Source: Streptomyces litmocidini (GTDB taxonomy: Bacteria > Actinomycetota > Actinomycetes > Streptomycetales > Streptomycetaceae). From it: a stretch of 42,287 bases of DNA. A program made the translations under genes and the position numbers. The notes under the pieces are model-generated. The model was not told the DNA's origin. It ran no database searches and was given only the letters and a program-made list of their open reading frames with translations. Below, in pieces: positions 1 to 7,463 of this stretch. The first letter of the stretch is position 1. Each line of letters starts with the position of its first letter. The stretch spans positions 1-42,287 of the forward strand of contig NZ_BMTQ01000028.1 of assembly GCF_014649755.1 (NCBI RefSeq), in the 5' to 3' direction.

Positions 1-203
1 GGAACGCCCCCACCTCCGTCCTCGCGGGCCGCCTCGCCGACGCGCCGACCCTGAAGGACGTCCCCGGCACCCTCTTCCTCGCCGGCGGCGCCCCGGTCAC
101 CGCCAAGGGCGCCCCGGTCGCGGGCATCGGCGTGGCCGGCGCGCCCTCGGGTGACCTCGACGAGAAGTTCGCCCGCGCCGGCGCCGCCTCGCTCGGCAAG
201 TAG
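1..203 (+). CDS. Heme-binding protein, HbpS/GlcG (DUF336) family, C-terminal part
   Basis: Only the last 66 codons are in the window; the gene starts upstream. The reading frame begins at base 3 and ends at TAG 201-203. The visible part contains the family's C-terminal pattern: LKDVPGTLFLAGGAPV, then a glycine-rich GAPVAGIGVAGAPSG turn, then a final helix starting DEKFARAG. In this family (HbpS of Streptomyces, GlcG) that region packs the last strands and helix of a small alpha/beta fold that binds heme or small ligands. Whether this copy is secreted cannot be judged because the N-terminus is missing. It ends directly before an ankyrin-like remnant. Family assignment is fairly safe, function is not. 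Confidence 0.75.
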   Translation, partial: NAPTSVLAGRLADAPTLKDVPGTLFLAGGAPVTAKGAPVAGIGVAGAPSGDLDEKFARAGAASLGK

Positions 204-205
204 GT

Positions 206-355
206 CCCGGGGCAGGCGCCCGCGCGCACCCGGACGTCGTCGTCCTCCTGCTCACCGCGGGCGCCGACCCCGAGCTCCCCGGCCCGTACGGCCGCGCGGC
301 GCTCCGGTACGCCGGACGAAACGGTCTCACCGGGATCGCCGCCCCGCTCCGCGCG
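206..355 (+). pseudogene. Ankyrin-repeat gene remnant
   Basis: Directly after the upstream stop codon, another frame (codons starting at 206, 209 and so on) reads HPDVVVLLLTAGADPE, then a linker, GRAALRYAGRNGL and APLRAAGS. This matches about one and a half ankyrin repeats (consensus: GxTALxxAxxxGxxxVxxLLLxAGAD). There is no start codon or ribosome binding site, and the frame runs on into the antisense of the next gene without a proper end. I infer the 3' remnant of an ankyrin-repeat gene that lost its front part. An alternative is chance similarity in GC-rich DNA, but the AGAD turn and the helix spacing argue against that. Confidence 0.5.
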
Positions 356-361
356 GCCGGG

Positions 362-964
362 TCACGCGGGGCCCTCCGCGGCGCCGCCCGAGCCCCCGGC
401 GGAGTGCCGGCCGCGGTGGGCCGCGACGCGCTCGCGGGTGGCGCAACGGCGGGAGCAGTACCGGCGTTCCGGCCCGCTGCCCTGCGCCACGAAGACGTTC
501 CGACAGCTGTCGGACGCGCAGGTCCTGCCGGGCGGGCGCTGCCGGTCCCAGAGGAGGACGGCGAGCGCCATGCAGGACGAGGCGAGCAGCCACTCGGCCC
601 AGGGCGCGTCGTCGTCCCGGTCGACGTGCGCGTGCCAGGGAGCGGTGCCGCCGTGCGAGGTCAGCCGGAGCGGCCCGGTGTGCTCCCGCAGGAGCCGGTT
701 CAGGACGGCGGCGGCCCCGTCGGCGGTCGCGGCGGCGAAGACCTCGCGGAGCGGGGCGGCGGCCGCCCGCATCCCGGTCACCTCCTCGGGCCCCAGCTCG
801 ACGGGGCCGGTCTCCCCGTACGCCAGGAGCACGGCGGCGACCTCGTCCGGGTCGGGCCGGTCGTCGGCGAGCGCGTTGACGAGGGCGGCGGTGCGGCGGG
901 CCGTGGTCAGGACGGAGTGACGGGTGGACCAGTCGTCGTCGGGCACCTCTGGAATGTAACGCAA
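362..964 (-). CDS. CGNR zinc-finger (ABATE-domain) regulator
   Basis: A 200-residue protein with the two-part layout of the CGNR family. The N-terminal ABATE-like helical region starts around TARRTAALVNALADD. The C-terminal zinc finger has the pattern CASDSCRNVFV, then RRYCSRRCATRERVAAHRGR; the CGNR box is CATR here. Four cysteines (C-x4-C then C-x3-C) can bind zinc. Family members are thought to be stress-linked transcription regulators. The longest start is TTG at 964; GTG at 946 is an alternative. It is divergent from an MFS exporter, a common regulator-transporter arrangement, so it probably controls that gene. Specific ligand unknown. Confidence 0.75.
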   Translation of the reverse strand: MRYIPEVPDDDWSTRHSVLTTARRTAALVNALADDRPDPDEVAAVLLAYGETGPVELGPEEVTGMRAAAAPLREVFAAATADGAAAVLNRLLREHTGPLRLTSHGGTAPWHAHVDRDDDAPWAEWLLASSCMALAVLLWDRQRPPGRTCASDSCRNVFVAQGSGPERRYCSRRCATRERVAAHRGRHSAGGSGGAAEGPA

Positions 965-984
965 CTTGTGGAGTTTTGAGTTAC
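956..984. promoter_or_regulatory. Inverted repeat spanning both divergent start codons
   Basis: GTAACGCAA (956-964) and TTGAGTTAC (976-984) form a dyad with 8 of 9 matching positions around an 11-base centre. The left arm contains the TTG start of the CGNR gene and the right arm the TTG start of the MFS gene. It could be an operator for the CGNR protein, with the true starts further inside each gene (GTG 946, ATG 1003). Inference from symmetry only. Confidence 0.45.
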
Positions 985-2196
985 CTCCGTACTGTCCTGC
1001 GGATGCGGACCCCCCTCTGTCTGGCCGGGGCGCTGGTGGCTCGCGTCGGGGACGAGGCGGCCGGACCGGCGCTGCTCCTCGCCGGCTTCGCCCTCGTCGG
1101 CTCCGCCGCCGAGGCGTCGGCGCTGCTCGCGGCCGTCAGCGTCTCCGCCGCGCTCGGCGGACCGGTGCTCGGAGCGCTCCTCGACGGGGCGGCACGCCCG
1201 GGCCGGCTGCTCGCCGGCGCGCTCGTCCTGTACGCGGCGGGGCTGACGCTCGTCCTCGCGGGGCTCGGCCGGCTGCCGTTCGCCTTCACGGTGGCGACGG
1301 CGGCCCTCACCGGGCTGTCGGGCCCGGCCCTCTCGGGAGGCTGGTCCGCCCAGTTGCCCCTGGTGGCGGCGGGCGCCGGGCTGGCCCGGGCGAACGCGCT
1401 CGACACGATGTCCTTCTGCGCGGCGGCCCTGGCCGGCCCGGCCCTCGCGGGCGGGGCGGCGGAGGCCCTCGGAGCACCGACGGCGGTGGCGCTGGCGGCG
1501 GTCCTCGTCGCCGCTGCGGCCCCCGCGGCCTGGTTCCTCCCCGCGCGGGACCGGAGCCCGGGGGCGTCCCGGGCCGTCCTCGGCGCCCTCGCGTCCGGGA
1601 CGCGGGCGGTCCTCGGGAACCCGAGCCTGGCCCGTGCGACCCTCTGTTCCGTCGTCTCCTGCGTCGCCCAGGGCATGCTGACGGCCTGTGTCCCGCTCCT
1701 GGGCGAACGGGTCCTCGGCGGAGCCGGCCGCGGGGCGGTGCTGCTGTCCTGCGCGGCGGTCTCCGCCCTCGTCGCCAACGCCCTGCTCGCCCGGTTCCCG
1801 CTCCCCCTCACCCCCGACGCCCTGGTACGGGCCGGGGCGCTGGTCCAGGCCCTCGGCCCGGCCCTCGCGCTGACGGGGGAGCCCGTGGCCCTGGTGGCCG
1901 CCTTCCTCGTCTCGGGGCTCGGCGAAGGCCCCCAGCTCACCGCCCTGTTCGCGGTGCGGCACCGGGAGGCCCCGGACCGTCTGCGCAGTCAGATCTTCAC
2001 CACCGGCGCCAGCCTCAAGATCACCGGCTTCGCCCTGGGCGCCGCCCTGGCGGGCCCGTCGGCGGCCCGCTCCCTCGGGGCCGCCCTGACGGCGGCGACG
2101 GCCGTGGCCCTGCTCGCGGCGGCGCGCCCACCGGCCGGACGCCCCCGGCGCCGCGCGCCCGCTCGCGACGGCACGCGCGCCCGCCGCCGGGCCTGA
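976..2196 (+). CDS. MFS transporter
   Basis: About 400 residues, nearly all hydrophobic alanine/leucine/valine-rich segments separated by short charged loops, giving roughly 12 membrane spans as in major facilitator exporters. Short arginine-rich loops and a small-residue-rich first half (GPVLGALLDGAARPGRLLAG resembles the MFS loop 2-3 motif) support the family. The protein ends in an arginine/proline-rich cytoplasmic tail. The longest start is TTG 976; ATG 1003 (MRTPLCLAG) is equally plausible, as neither has a clear Shine-Dalgarno. It is divergent from the CGNR regulator, which suggests a drug or metabolite efflux role under that regulator. Substrate unknown. Confidence 0.75.
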   Translation: MSYLRTVLRMRTPLCLAGALVARVGDEAAGPALLLAGFALVGSAAEASALLAAVSVSAALGGPVLGALLDGAARPGRLLAGALVLYAAGLTLVLAGLGRLPFAFTVATAALTGLSGPALSGGWSAQLPLVAAGAGLARANALDTMSFCAAALAGPALAGGAAEALGAPTAVALAAVLVAAAAPAAWFLPARDRSPGASRAVLGALASGTRAVLGNPSLARATLCSVVSCVAQGMLTACVPLLGERVLGGAGRGAVLLSCAAVSALVANALLARFPLPLTPDALVRAGALVQALGPALALTGEPVALVAAFLVSGLGEGPQLTALFAVRHREAPDRLRSQIFTTGASLKITGFALGAALAGPSAARSLGAALTAATAVALLAAARPPAGRPRRRAPARDGTRARRRA

Positions 2197-2209
2197 GCAG
2201 CTCCCGGCG
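2185..2209. terminator. Possible terminator hairpin after MFS gene
   Basis: CGCCGGG (2185-2191) and CCCGGCG (2203-2209) pair across an 11-base loop that contains the MFS stop codon. It lies between two convergent genes. Short stem without a T-run, so weak. Confidence 0.35.
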
Positions 2210-2227
2210 ACGGTCCCGGTCACCGCG

Positions 2228-3382
2228 CTAGCCCGCCGTGCGCGAGAGCCCCCGGCTGATGACGAGCCGCTGGATCTGGTTCGTGCCTTCGAATATCTGC
2301 ATGATCTTCGCCTCTCGCATGTAGCGCTCGACGGGGAAGTCGCGGGTGTAGCCGTAGCCGCCGAAGACCTGGACGGCGTCCGTGGTGACCTTCATCGCCG
2401 TGTCGGTGGCGATGAGCTTGGCCGCGCTGGCCTGACGGCTGAAGGGGCGGCCGAGGTCGCGGCGGCGGGCCGCGTCCAGGTAGGTGGCGCGGGCGGCGTC
2501 GACGGCGGCGGCCATGTCGGCGAGGAGGAAGCCGAGACCCTGGTGGTCGACGATCCGGCGGCCGAAGGTGGTGCGCTCGTTGGCGTACGTCACGGCGGCG
2601 TCCAGCGCGGCCTGGGCGAGGCCGGTGGCGCAGGCGGCGATGCCGAGGCGGCCGCTGTCGAGGGCGCTGAAGGCGATCTGGAGGCCCTGGCCCTCGTCCC
2701 CGATGCGCCGGTCCTCCCCGATGAGGGCGCCGTCCCAGTACGCGGCCGTCGTCGGCACGGCCTGGAGGCCCATCTTGCGCTCGGGCGCGCCGAAGCTCAG
2801 GCCCTCGGTGGCGCCGGGGGCGAGGAAGCAGGAGACGCCGCGGCTGCCGGGGGCGGTGCGGGCGAAGAGGGCGTAGAAGCCGGCCTTGCCGCCGTGGGTG
2901 ATCCAGGCCTTGGTGCCGGTGACGCGGTAGCCGCTGCCGTCCTCCTGGCGCTCGGCCTTGCAGGTGAGGGCGGCGGCGTCGGAGCCGGCCTGCGGCTCGG
3001 AGAGGCTGTAACCGCCGATGCTCCGGCCCTCCAGCATCGCGGGGAGCCAGCGCTCCTTCTGCTCCGGGGTGCCGAAGGCGTGGAGGGGGTGGCAGGCGAG
3101 GGTGTGGACGCTGGTGGCGACGGCGACGGCGGCCCAGCGCGCGGCGAGCTCCTCCAGGACCTGGAGGTAGACCTCGTAGGGCTGGCCTCCGCCGCCGTGC
3201 TCCTCGGGGTACGGGAGGCCGAGGAGCCCGGCCTCGCCGAGGGTGGCGAAGAGCCCCTCGGGATAGGTCTCGGCGGCCTCGTGCTCGTCCACCCGCGGAG
3301 AGAGCTCCTTGTCGGCGATCTCCCGGGTGAGGGCGATGAGGTCCGCCGCCTCGGGGGTGGGAAGCAGGCGGTCGACATCCAT
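2228..3382 (-). CDS. Acyl-CoA dehydrogenase
   Basis: 384 residues, the usual length for the family, oxidising acyl-CoA to 2-enoyl-CoA with FAD and passing electrons to ETF. Visible signatures: YSLSEPQAGSDAAAL in the middle (acyl-CoA and FAD binding), the C-terminal QVFGGYGYTRDFPVERYMREAK signature, and IFEGTNQIQR, whose Glu365 sits where the catalytic base lies in short- and branched-chain members. The chosen ATG at 3382 has GGAG six bases upstream and begins MDVDRLLPTPEA, a normal family N-terminus. It is divergent from a TetR regulator across a palindromic site, so it is probably derepressed by an acyl-CoA or related ligand. Short/branched-chain versus medium-chain specificity cannot be told from sequence alone. 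Confidence 0.9.
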   Translation of the reverse strand: MDVDRLLPTPEAADLIALTREIADKELSPRVDEHEAAETYPEGLFATLGEAGLLGLPYPEEHGGGGQPYEVYLQVLEELAARWAAVAVATSVHTLACHPLHAFGTPEQKERWLPAMLEGRSIGGYSLSEPQAGSDAAALTCKAERQEDGSGYRVTGTKAWITHGGKAGFYALFARTAPGSRGVSCFLAPGATEGLSFGAPERKMGLQAVPTTAAYWDGALIGEDRRIGDEGQGLQIAFSALDSGRLGIAACATGLAQAALDAAVTYANERTTFGRRIVDHQGLGFLLADMAAAVDAARATYLDAARRRDLGRPFSRQASAAKLIATDTAMKVTTDAVQVFGGYGYTRDFPVERYMREAKIMQIFEGTNQIQRLVISRGLSRTAG

Positions 3383-3406
3383 GGCGACTCCAGCGGCGCG
3401 CAAAGT

Positions 3407-3432
3407 GGTACTGGGAAGGGTACTGCAGTACC
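3407..3432. promoter_or_regulatory. Palindromic operator candidate between acyl-CoA dehydrogenase and TetR genes
   Basis: GGTACTGCAGTACC at 3419-3432 is a perfect 14-base palindrome, and the half site GGTACTG occurs again 12 bases away at 3407-3413. It sits 25-50 bases upstream of the acyl-CoA dehydrogenase start and about 65 bases upstream of the TetR start. Position and symmetry fit a TetR-family operator; binding is inferred. Confidence 0.6.
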
Positions 3433-3497
3433 GGTTAGCGTAGCGCAGAAGGGTGGCGGCGTAACCCCCCGGAACGGCGGCCTGGAATACTGGCGGG

Positions 3498-4103
3498 GTG
3501 ATCGAGACCTCCGCCGCCGACGCCCCCAAGCTGACGGGGCGCGGAGCGGCACGCCGCTCCGCCCTGTTCGAGGAACTCGTCGCCCTCCTCGTCGGCGAGG
3601 GCTTCGCCCGGCTGACGCTCGACGATCTCGCCGCCCGGCTGCGCTGTTCGAAGCGGACCCTGTACGGCCTGGCCGGCAGCAAGGAGCAGCTGGTCCGGGC
3701 GGCGGTCGTGCACTTCTTCCGGCGCGCCACGGCCCGGGTCGAGGCCGTGCTCGCCGCCGCCTCGGACCCGGCCGAGCGGCTGTCCGCCTATCTGCGGGCG
3801 GTCTCGGCCGAGCTGGCGCCCGTCTCGCCGCAGTTCTTCGACGACGTGGCGGCCTTCGAGCCGGCGGCGGAGGTGTACGAGCGGAACACCCGGGCGGCGG
3901 CCGGCCGGGTGCAGCAGCTCATCGAGGAGGGCGTGCGGGCCGGTGTGTTCCGCGAGGTGCACGTGACCTTCGCGGCCGACGTCATCTCCTCGGTGATGGT
4001 CCGGATCCAGCGGCGCCAGGTGGCCGCGGCGACCGGTCTCGCCGACGCCGAGGCCTACGAGCAGCTGGCCGAGCTGCTGCTCAGCGGCCTGCGCAAGGCC
4101 TGA
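3498..4103 (+). CDS. TetR-family transcriptional regulator
   Basis: 201 residues. The N-terminal helix-turn-helix covers about residues 25-62 (FARLTLDDLAARLRCSKRTLYGL, with the typical SKRTLY recognition helix and a following SKEQLV). The rest is an all-helical ligand-binding and dimerisation domain. The GTG start at 3498 is preceded by a weak purine stretch; no better start exists before the palindrome. It is divergent from the acyl-CoA dehydrogenase gene, and its likely operator lies between them, so autoregulation and control of fatty or branched acyl-CoA breakdown are plausible. Ligand unknown. Confidence 0.88.
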   Translation: MIETSAADAPKLTGRGAARRSALFEELVALLVGEGFARLTLDDLAARLRCSKRTLYGLAGSKEQLVRAAVVHFFRRATARVEAVLAAASDPAERLSAYLRAVSAELAPVSPQFFDDVAAFEPAAEVYERNTRAAAGRVQQLIEEGVRAGVFREVHVTFAADVISSVMVRIQRRQVAAATGLADAEAYEQLAELLLSGLRKA

Positions 4104-4121
4104 GCGGCCCCCCCGTACACG

Positions 4122-4169
4122 GCTCCGCGCCCGGTCCCGTCCTCGGAAGGACGGGACCGGGCGCGGAGC
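4122..4169. terminator. Strong bidirectional terminator hairpin
   Basis: Perfect 22-base arms at 4122-4143 and 4148-4169 with loop CGGA, between the ends of the TetR gene (+) and the beta-glucosidase gene (-). The very long GC-rich stem can stop transcription from both sides. Confidence 0.85.
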
Positions 4170-4198
4170 GCCGGGGCGGGCGGGGACGGCCGCGGGCG

Positions 4199-5557
4199 CT
4201 ACCGGGCGTGCAGCGCGCGATGGGCGGCGACGATCTCCGCGTACCGCCGCCCGCTCGTCTTCACGGTGCGGCGCTGGGTCGCGTAGTCGACGTGGACGAG
4301 CCCGAAGCGCTTGTCGTAGCCGTAGGCCCATTCGAAGTTGTCGAGCAGGGACCAGGCGTAGTACCCGGCGAGCGGGACGCCCTTGCGCAGGGCGCGGGCG
4401 CAGGCGGCGAGGTGATCCTCCAGGTAGCGGGTGCGCTCCGGGTCGTGGACCTCGCCGTCGGGGCCGGTGGCGTCGGGGAAGGCCGAGCCGTTCTCGGTGA
4501 CGTACAGCTCGCGCGCGCCGTAGTCCTCGGTCAGCCGCAGCAGGAGGGCCTCCAGGCCGCCCGCGTCGATCTGCCAGTCCATGCCGGTGCGGGGCGCGTC
4601 GGGGAGGCGGACCTCGCGGGCGTGCGGGACGGGGCCCGTCGGGTCGTCGGCGACGGTGACCGGGAAGTAGTAGTTGAGGCCGTGCCAGTCGAGCGGGGCG
4701 GCGATGGCCGTCATGTCGCCCTGCCGCTCCGGGAGTTCGACGCCGTACAGCTCGCGCATGTCGGCGGGGAAGCCGCGGTCGAAGACCGGGTCGAGCCACC
4801 AGCGGTTGGTGTGGCCGTCCATGCGGGCGGCGGCGGCGACGTCCTCGGGGCGGGTGCTCGCGGGCGCGACGGTGGAGTGGTTGGTGACCAGGCCGATCCG
4901 GGCGCCGGGGGCGGCGGCGCGGACGGCGGCGGTGGCGAGGCCGTGGCCGAGGAGCAGGTGGTAGGAGGCGCGGACGGCGGCCGTGAGGTCGGTGAGGCCC
5001 GGCGCCATCCGGCCCTCCAGGTGGCCGATCCAGGCGGAGCAGAGGGGTTCGTTGAGGGTGGCCCACCGGGTGACGCGGTCGCCGAGGCGTTCCGCGACGG
5101 CGCCGGCGTAGACGGCGAGGTGTTCGGCGGTCTCGCGGACGGTCCAGCCGCCGCGGTCCTGGAGGGCCTGCGGCAGGTCCCAGTGGTAGAGGGTGACGGA
5201 GGGGGTGATCCCGGCGTCGAGGAGGCCGTCGACGAGCCGGTCGTAGAAGTCGAGCCCGGCCTCGTTGACGGGTCCGTCGCCGCCGGGGACGACGCGCGGC
5301 CAGGCGACGGAGAGCCGGTAGGCGTCGGTGCCGAGGCCCTTCATGAGGGCGATGTCCTCGGGCCAGCGGTGGTAGTGGTCGCAGGCGGTGTCGCCGTGGT
5401 CGCCGTTGTCGATCGCGCCGGGGACGCGGGAGAAGGTGTCCCAGATGGAGGGGGCGCGGCCGTCCTCGGCGACGGCGCCCTCGATCTGGTACGCGGAGGT
5501 GGCGGTGCCCCAGGCGAAGGACGGGGGGAAGGCGGCGAGGTCGAGCGGTTCTGGCAC
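4199..5557 (-). CDS. Family 1 glycoside hydrolase, beta-glucosidase
   Basis: 452 residues, the usual length of a bacterial GH1 enzyme. The N-terminus FAWGTATSAYQIEGA is the family signature. The acid/base glutamate is E170 in TLNEP and the nucleophile is E355 in LYVTENGS. Substrate contacts HYHRWPEDIALM, YHWDLPQAL and the late WSLLDNFEWAYGYDKRFGLVHVD are intact, so it should be active on cellobiose or other beta-glucosides. No signal peptide, so cytoplasmic. I prefer GTG 5557, with AAAGGA five bases upstream; GTG 5587 would overlap the permease stop as GTGA but has no ribosome site. It is the last gene of an uptake operon and hydrolyses what the importer brings in. Confidence 0.92.
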   Translation of the reverse strand: MPEPLDLAAFPPSFAWGTATSAYQIEGAVAEDGRAPSIWDTFSRVPGAIDNGDHGDTACDHYHRWPEDIALMKGLGTDAYRLSVAWPRVVPGGDGPVNEAGLDFYDRLVDGLLDAGITPSVTLYHWDLPQALQDRGGWTVRETAEHLAVYAGAVAERLGDRVTRWATLNEPLCSAWIGHLEGRMAPGLTDLTAAVRASYHLLLGHGLATAAVRAAAPGARIGLVTNHSTVAPASTRPEDVAAAARMDGHTNRWWLDPVFDRGFPADMRELYGVELPERQGDMTAIAAPLDWHGLNYYFPVTVADDPTGPVPHAREVRLPDAPRTGMDWQIDAGGLEALLLRLTEDYGARELYVTENGSAFPDATGPDGEVHDPERTRYLEDHLAACARALRKGVPLAGYYAWSLLDNFEWAYGYDKRFGLVHVDYATQRRTVKTSGRRYAEIVAAHRALHAR

Positions 5558-5583
5558 GGGAGTCCTTTCGGGCCGGGAGGTCG

Positions 5584-6453
5584 TCACTTGACCGCGCCCG
5601 CGGTGAGACCGGTGACGAGGTAGCGCTGGAGGAGCAGGAACCCGGCGACGACGGGGACGCTGACCACGAGGGAGGCGGCCATCACCTGGTTCCAGTAGAC
5701 GTCGTTCTGGGTGGCGTAGCCCTGGAGGCCGACGGCGAGGGTGCGGGTGGTGTCGGTCGTCATGACGGAGGCGAAGAGGACCTCGCCCCAGGCCGTCATG
5801 AAGGCGTAGACGCCGACGGCGACGATGCCGGGGACCGCGGCGGGGACGACGACGCGGAGGAGGGCGCCGAGCGGGCCGCAGCCGTCGACCTTGGCGGCCT
5901 CGTCGAGGTCGCGCGGGACGCCGTCGAAGTAGCCGATGAGCATCCAGACGGAGAACGGCAGCGAGAAGGTCAGATAGGTGAGGATCAGACCGCCGCGCGA
6001 GCCGAAGAGCGCGATGCCGGTGGCGTTGCCGATGTCGACGTAGAGGAGGAAGAGCGGCAGCAGGAAGAGGATGCCGGGGAACATCTGGGTGGAGAGCACC
6101 GTCACGGTGAAGACGCGTCTGCCGCGGAAGGCGTGGCGGCTGACGGCGTAGGCGGCGAAGACCGCGACGACGAGGGAGCAGGCGGTGGCCGCGCCCGCGA
6201 CGATCAGCGAGTTCACGAAGTAGTCGGCGAGCGGGACGGTCCGCCAGATGTCGAGGTACGGGCGGAGGGTGAGCCCGGAGGGGATCCACCGGAACTTCCC
6301 CGAGACGTCCGCGAGCGGTTTGAGGGAGCTGGAGACCATCACGTACACCGGCAGCAGGACGAAGCCGGTGAGCAGGGTGAGGAAGATCCGCCGGCTCCAG
6401 AGGAAGGAGCGGGGTGCGGCCATGGGCGAGCGGGGCTTCTTGTCAGCGGCCAC
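5584..6453 (-). CDS. ABC sugar importer permease, MalG/CebG type
   Basis: 289 residues with six predicted membrane helices. The cytoplasmic EAA loop DLDEAAKVDGCGPLGALLRVVVP, which contacts the ATPase, is present near residue 190. Type I carbohydrate permeases of the MalG branch have this length and end in a short tail after the last helix (LTGAVK-like; here LTAGAVK). The GTG start overlaps the end of the upstream permease by 11 bases, indicating translational coupling. Together with the preceding permease and lipoprotein it forms a sugar importer; the ATPase must come from elsewhere, in Streptomyces normally MsiK. Confidence 0.9.
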   Translation of the reverse strand: MAADKKPRSPMAAPRSFLWSRRIFLTLLTGFVLLPVYVMVSSSLKPLADVSGKFRWIPSGLTLRPYLDIWRTVPLADYFVNSLIVAGAATACSLVVAVFAAYAVSRHAFRGRRVFTVTVLSTQMFPGILFLLPLFLLYVDIGNATGIALFGSRGGLILTYLTFSLPFSVWMLIGYFDGVPRDLDEAAKVDGCGPLGALLRVVVPAAVPGIVAVGVYAFMTAWGEVLFASVMTTDTTRTLAVGLQGYATQNDVYWNQVMAASLVVSVPVVAGFLLLQRYLVTGLTAGAVK

Positions 6454-7450
6454 CGGCGGCCTTCCTTTCCCGGGGGCTCCGGGTGGTGAGCAGCAGGTAG
6501 GCCCCCGTGACGGCGAGCAGGAACAGCAGGAGCAGGACCGACATGGCCGAGCCCGTGCCGAAGTTCCAGGTCTGGAACGAGGACTGGTAGATGTGCAGGG
6601 AGATCAGGTCGGCGGATGCGGGGGCCGCCTTGCCGAAGAGGACGAAGGGGGTGTTGAAGTCGTTGAAGGTCCACAGGAACAGGACGAGGACGAGGACCTG
6701 GTTGACCGGCCGCAGGGACGGCAGGGTGACGTGGCGGACCTGTCGCCACGTGCCCGCGCCGTCGAGGGCGGCGGCCTCGTAGACCTCCCGGGGGATGTTC
6801 TGGAGGCCGGCCATCAGGACGAGGAAGGCGAAGGGCCAGCCCTTCCAGACGGAGACGACGAGCAGGGTGACGAAGGCGTTGTCGCCGATGAGCCAGAAGG
6901 CGGGGCCGTCGCCGATGCCGAGCTGGTCGTGGAGGACGTGGTTCACCAGGCCGTTGTCCCGCTGGAACATGAATGCCCAGGTGATGACCGCCGCGTAGAC
7001 CGGCAGGGCGTACGGGACGAGGAAGAGCGCGCGCAGGAGGCCCCGGCCGCGGAAGGCCTCCTGCATGAAGAGGGCGGCTGCGGTGCCGAGGAGCCAGCAC
7101 AGGCCGACGGAGCAGAAGGTGAAGAGGCAGGTCGTGAGGAACGACTTCAGGAGCGCTTCGCCGACGGGGGCGTCGAGGTCGAGCGAGACCGCGTAGTTGT
7201 CGGGCCCGGCCCAGGGGGCGGCCGTCCAGTCGCGGATGAAGAACTGGGTGAGCTCCTTGAAGCTCATCACGATGCCGATGAGCATCGGCACGAGGTGGAC
7301 GAGGAGTTCGAGGAGGAGGGCCGGGAGGAGCAGCAGGTAGGGCAGGCCGCGGGCCCGGAGCCGCCCGGGGCGGCGCCGGCGCGGGGCCGCCCCGGGGGCG
7401 TGCCGCTGGCCGGTCCGCCCGGGGGGCTTCTCGATGGCGGTGGTGGTCAT
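6443..7450 (-). CDS. ABC sugar importer permease, MalF/CebF type
   Basis: 335 residues. A positively charged, proline-rich cytoplasmic N-terminus (about residues 1-35) precedes six membrane helices, the first starting at YLLLLPALLLELLVHLVP. The EAA loop reads EVYEAAALDGAGTWRQVRHVTLP. This is the CUT1-type partner of the following MalG-like permease. ATG 7450 lies 13 bases after the binding-protein stop, so the genes are in one operon. The start is well supported by the charged N-terminal extension common to Streptomyces CUT1 permeases. Confidence 0.9.
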   Translation of the reverse strand: MTTTAIEKPPGRTGQRHAPGAAPRRRRPGRLRARGLPYLLLLPALLLELLVHLVPMLIGIVMSFKELTQFFIRDWTAAPWAGPDNYAVSLDLDAPVGEALLKSFLTTCLFTFCSVGLCWLLGTAAALFMQEAFRGRGLLRALFLVPYALPVYAAVITWAFMFQRDNGLVNHVLHDQLGIGDGPAFWLIGDNAFVTLLVVSVWKGWPFAFLVLMAGLQNIPREVYEAAALDGAGTWRQVRHVTLPSLRPVNQVLVLVLFLWTFNDFNTPFVLFGKAAPASADLISLHIYQSSFQTWNFGTGSAMSVLLLLFLLAVTGAYLLLTTRSPRERKAAGGR

Positions 7451-7463
7451 GGTGGCGTCCGGC

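Noticed and set aside
2543..5623. A 1026-codon plus-strand frame opposite acyl-CoA dehydrogenase and beta-glucosidase
   Set aside because: It is the antisense shadow of clear minus-strand genes and has the Gly/Val/Glu-rich composition typical of such frames.
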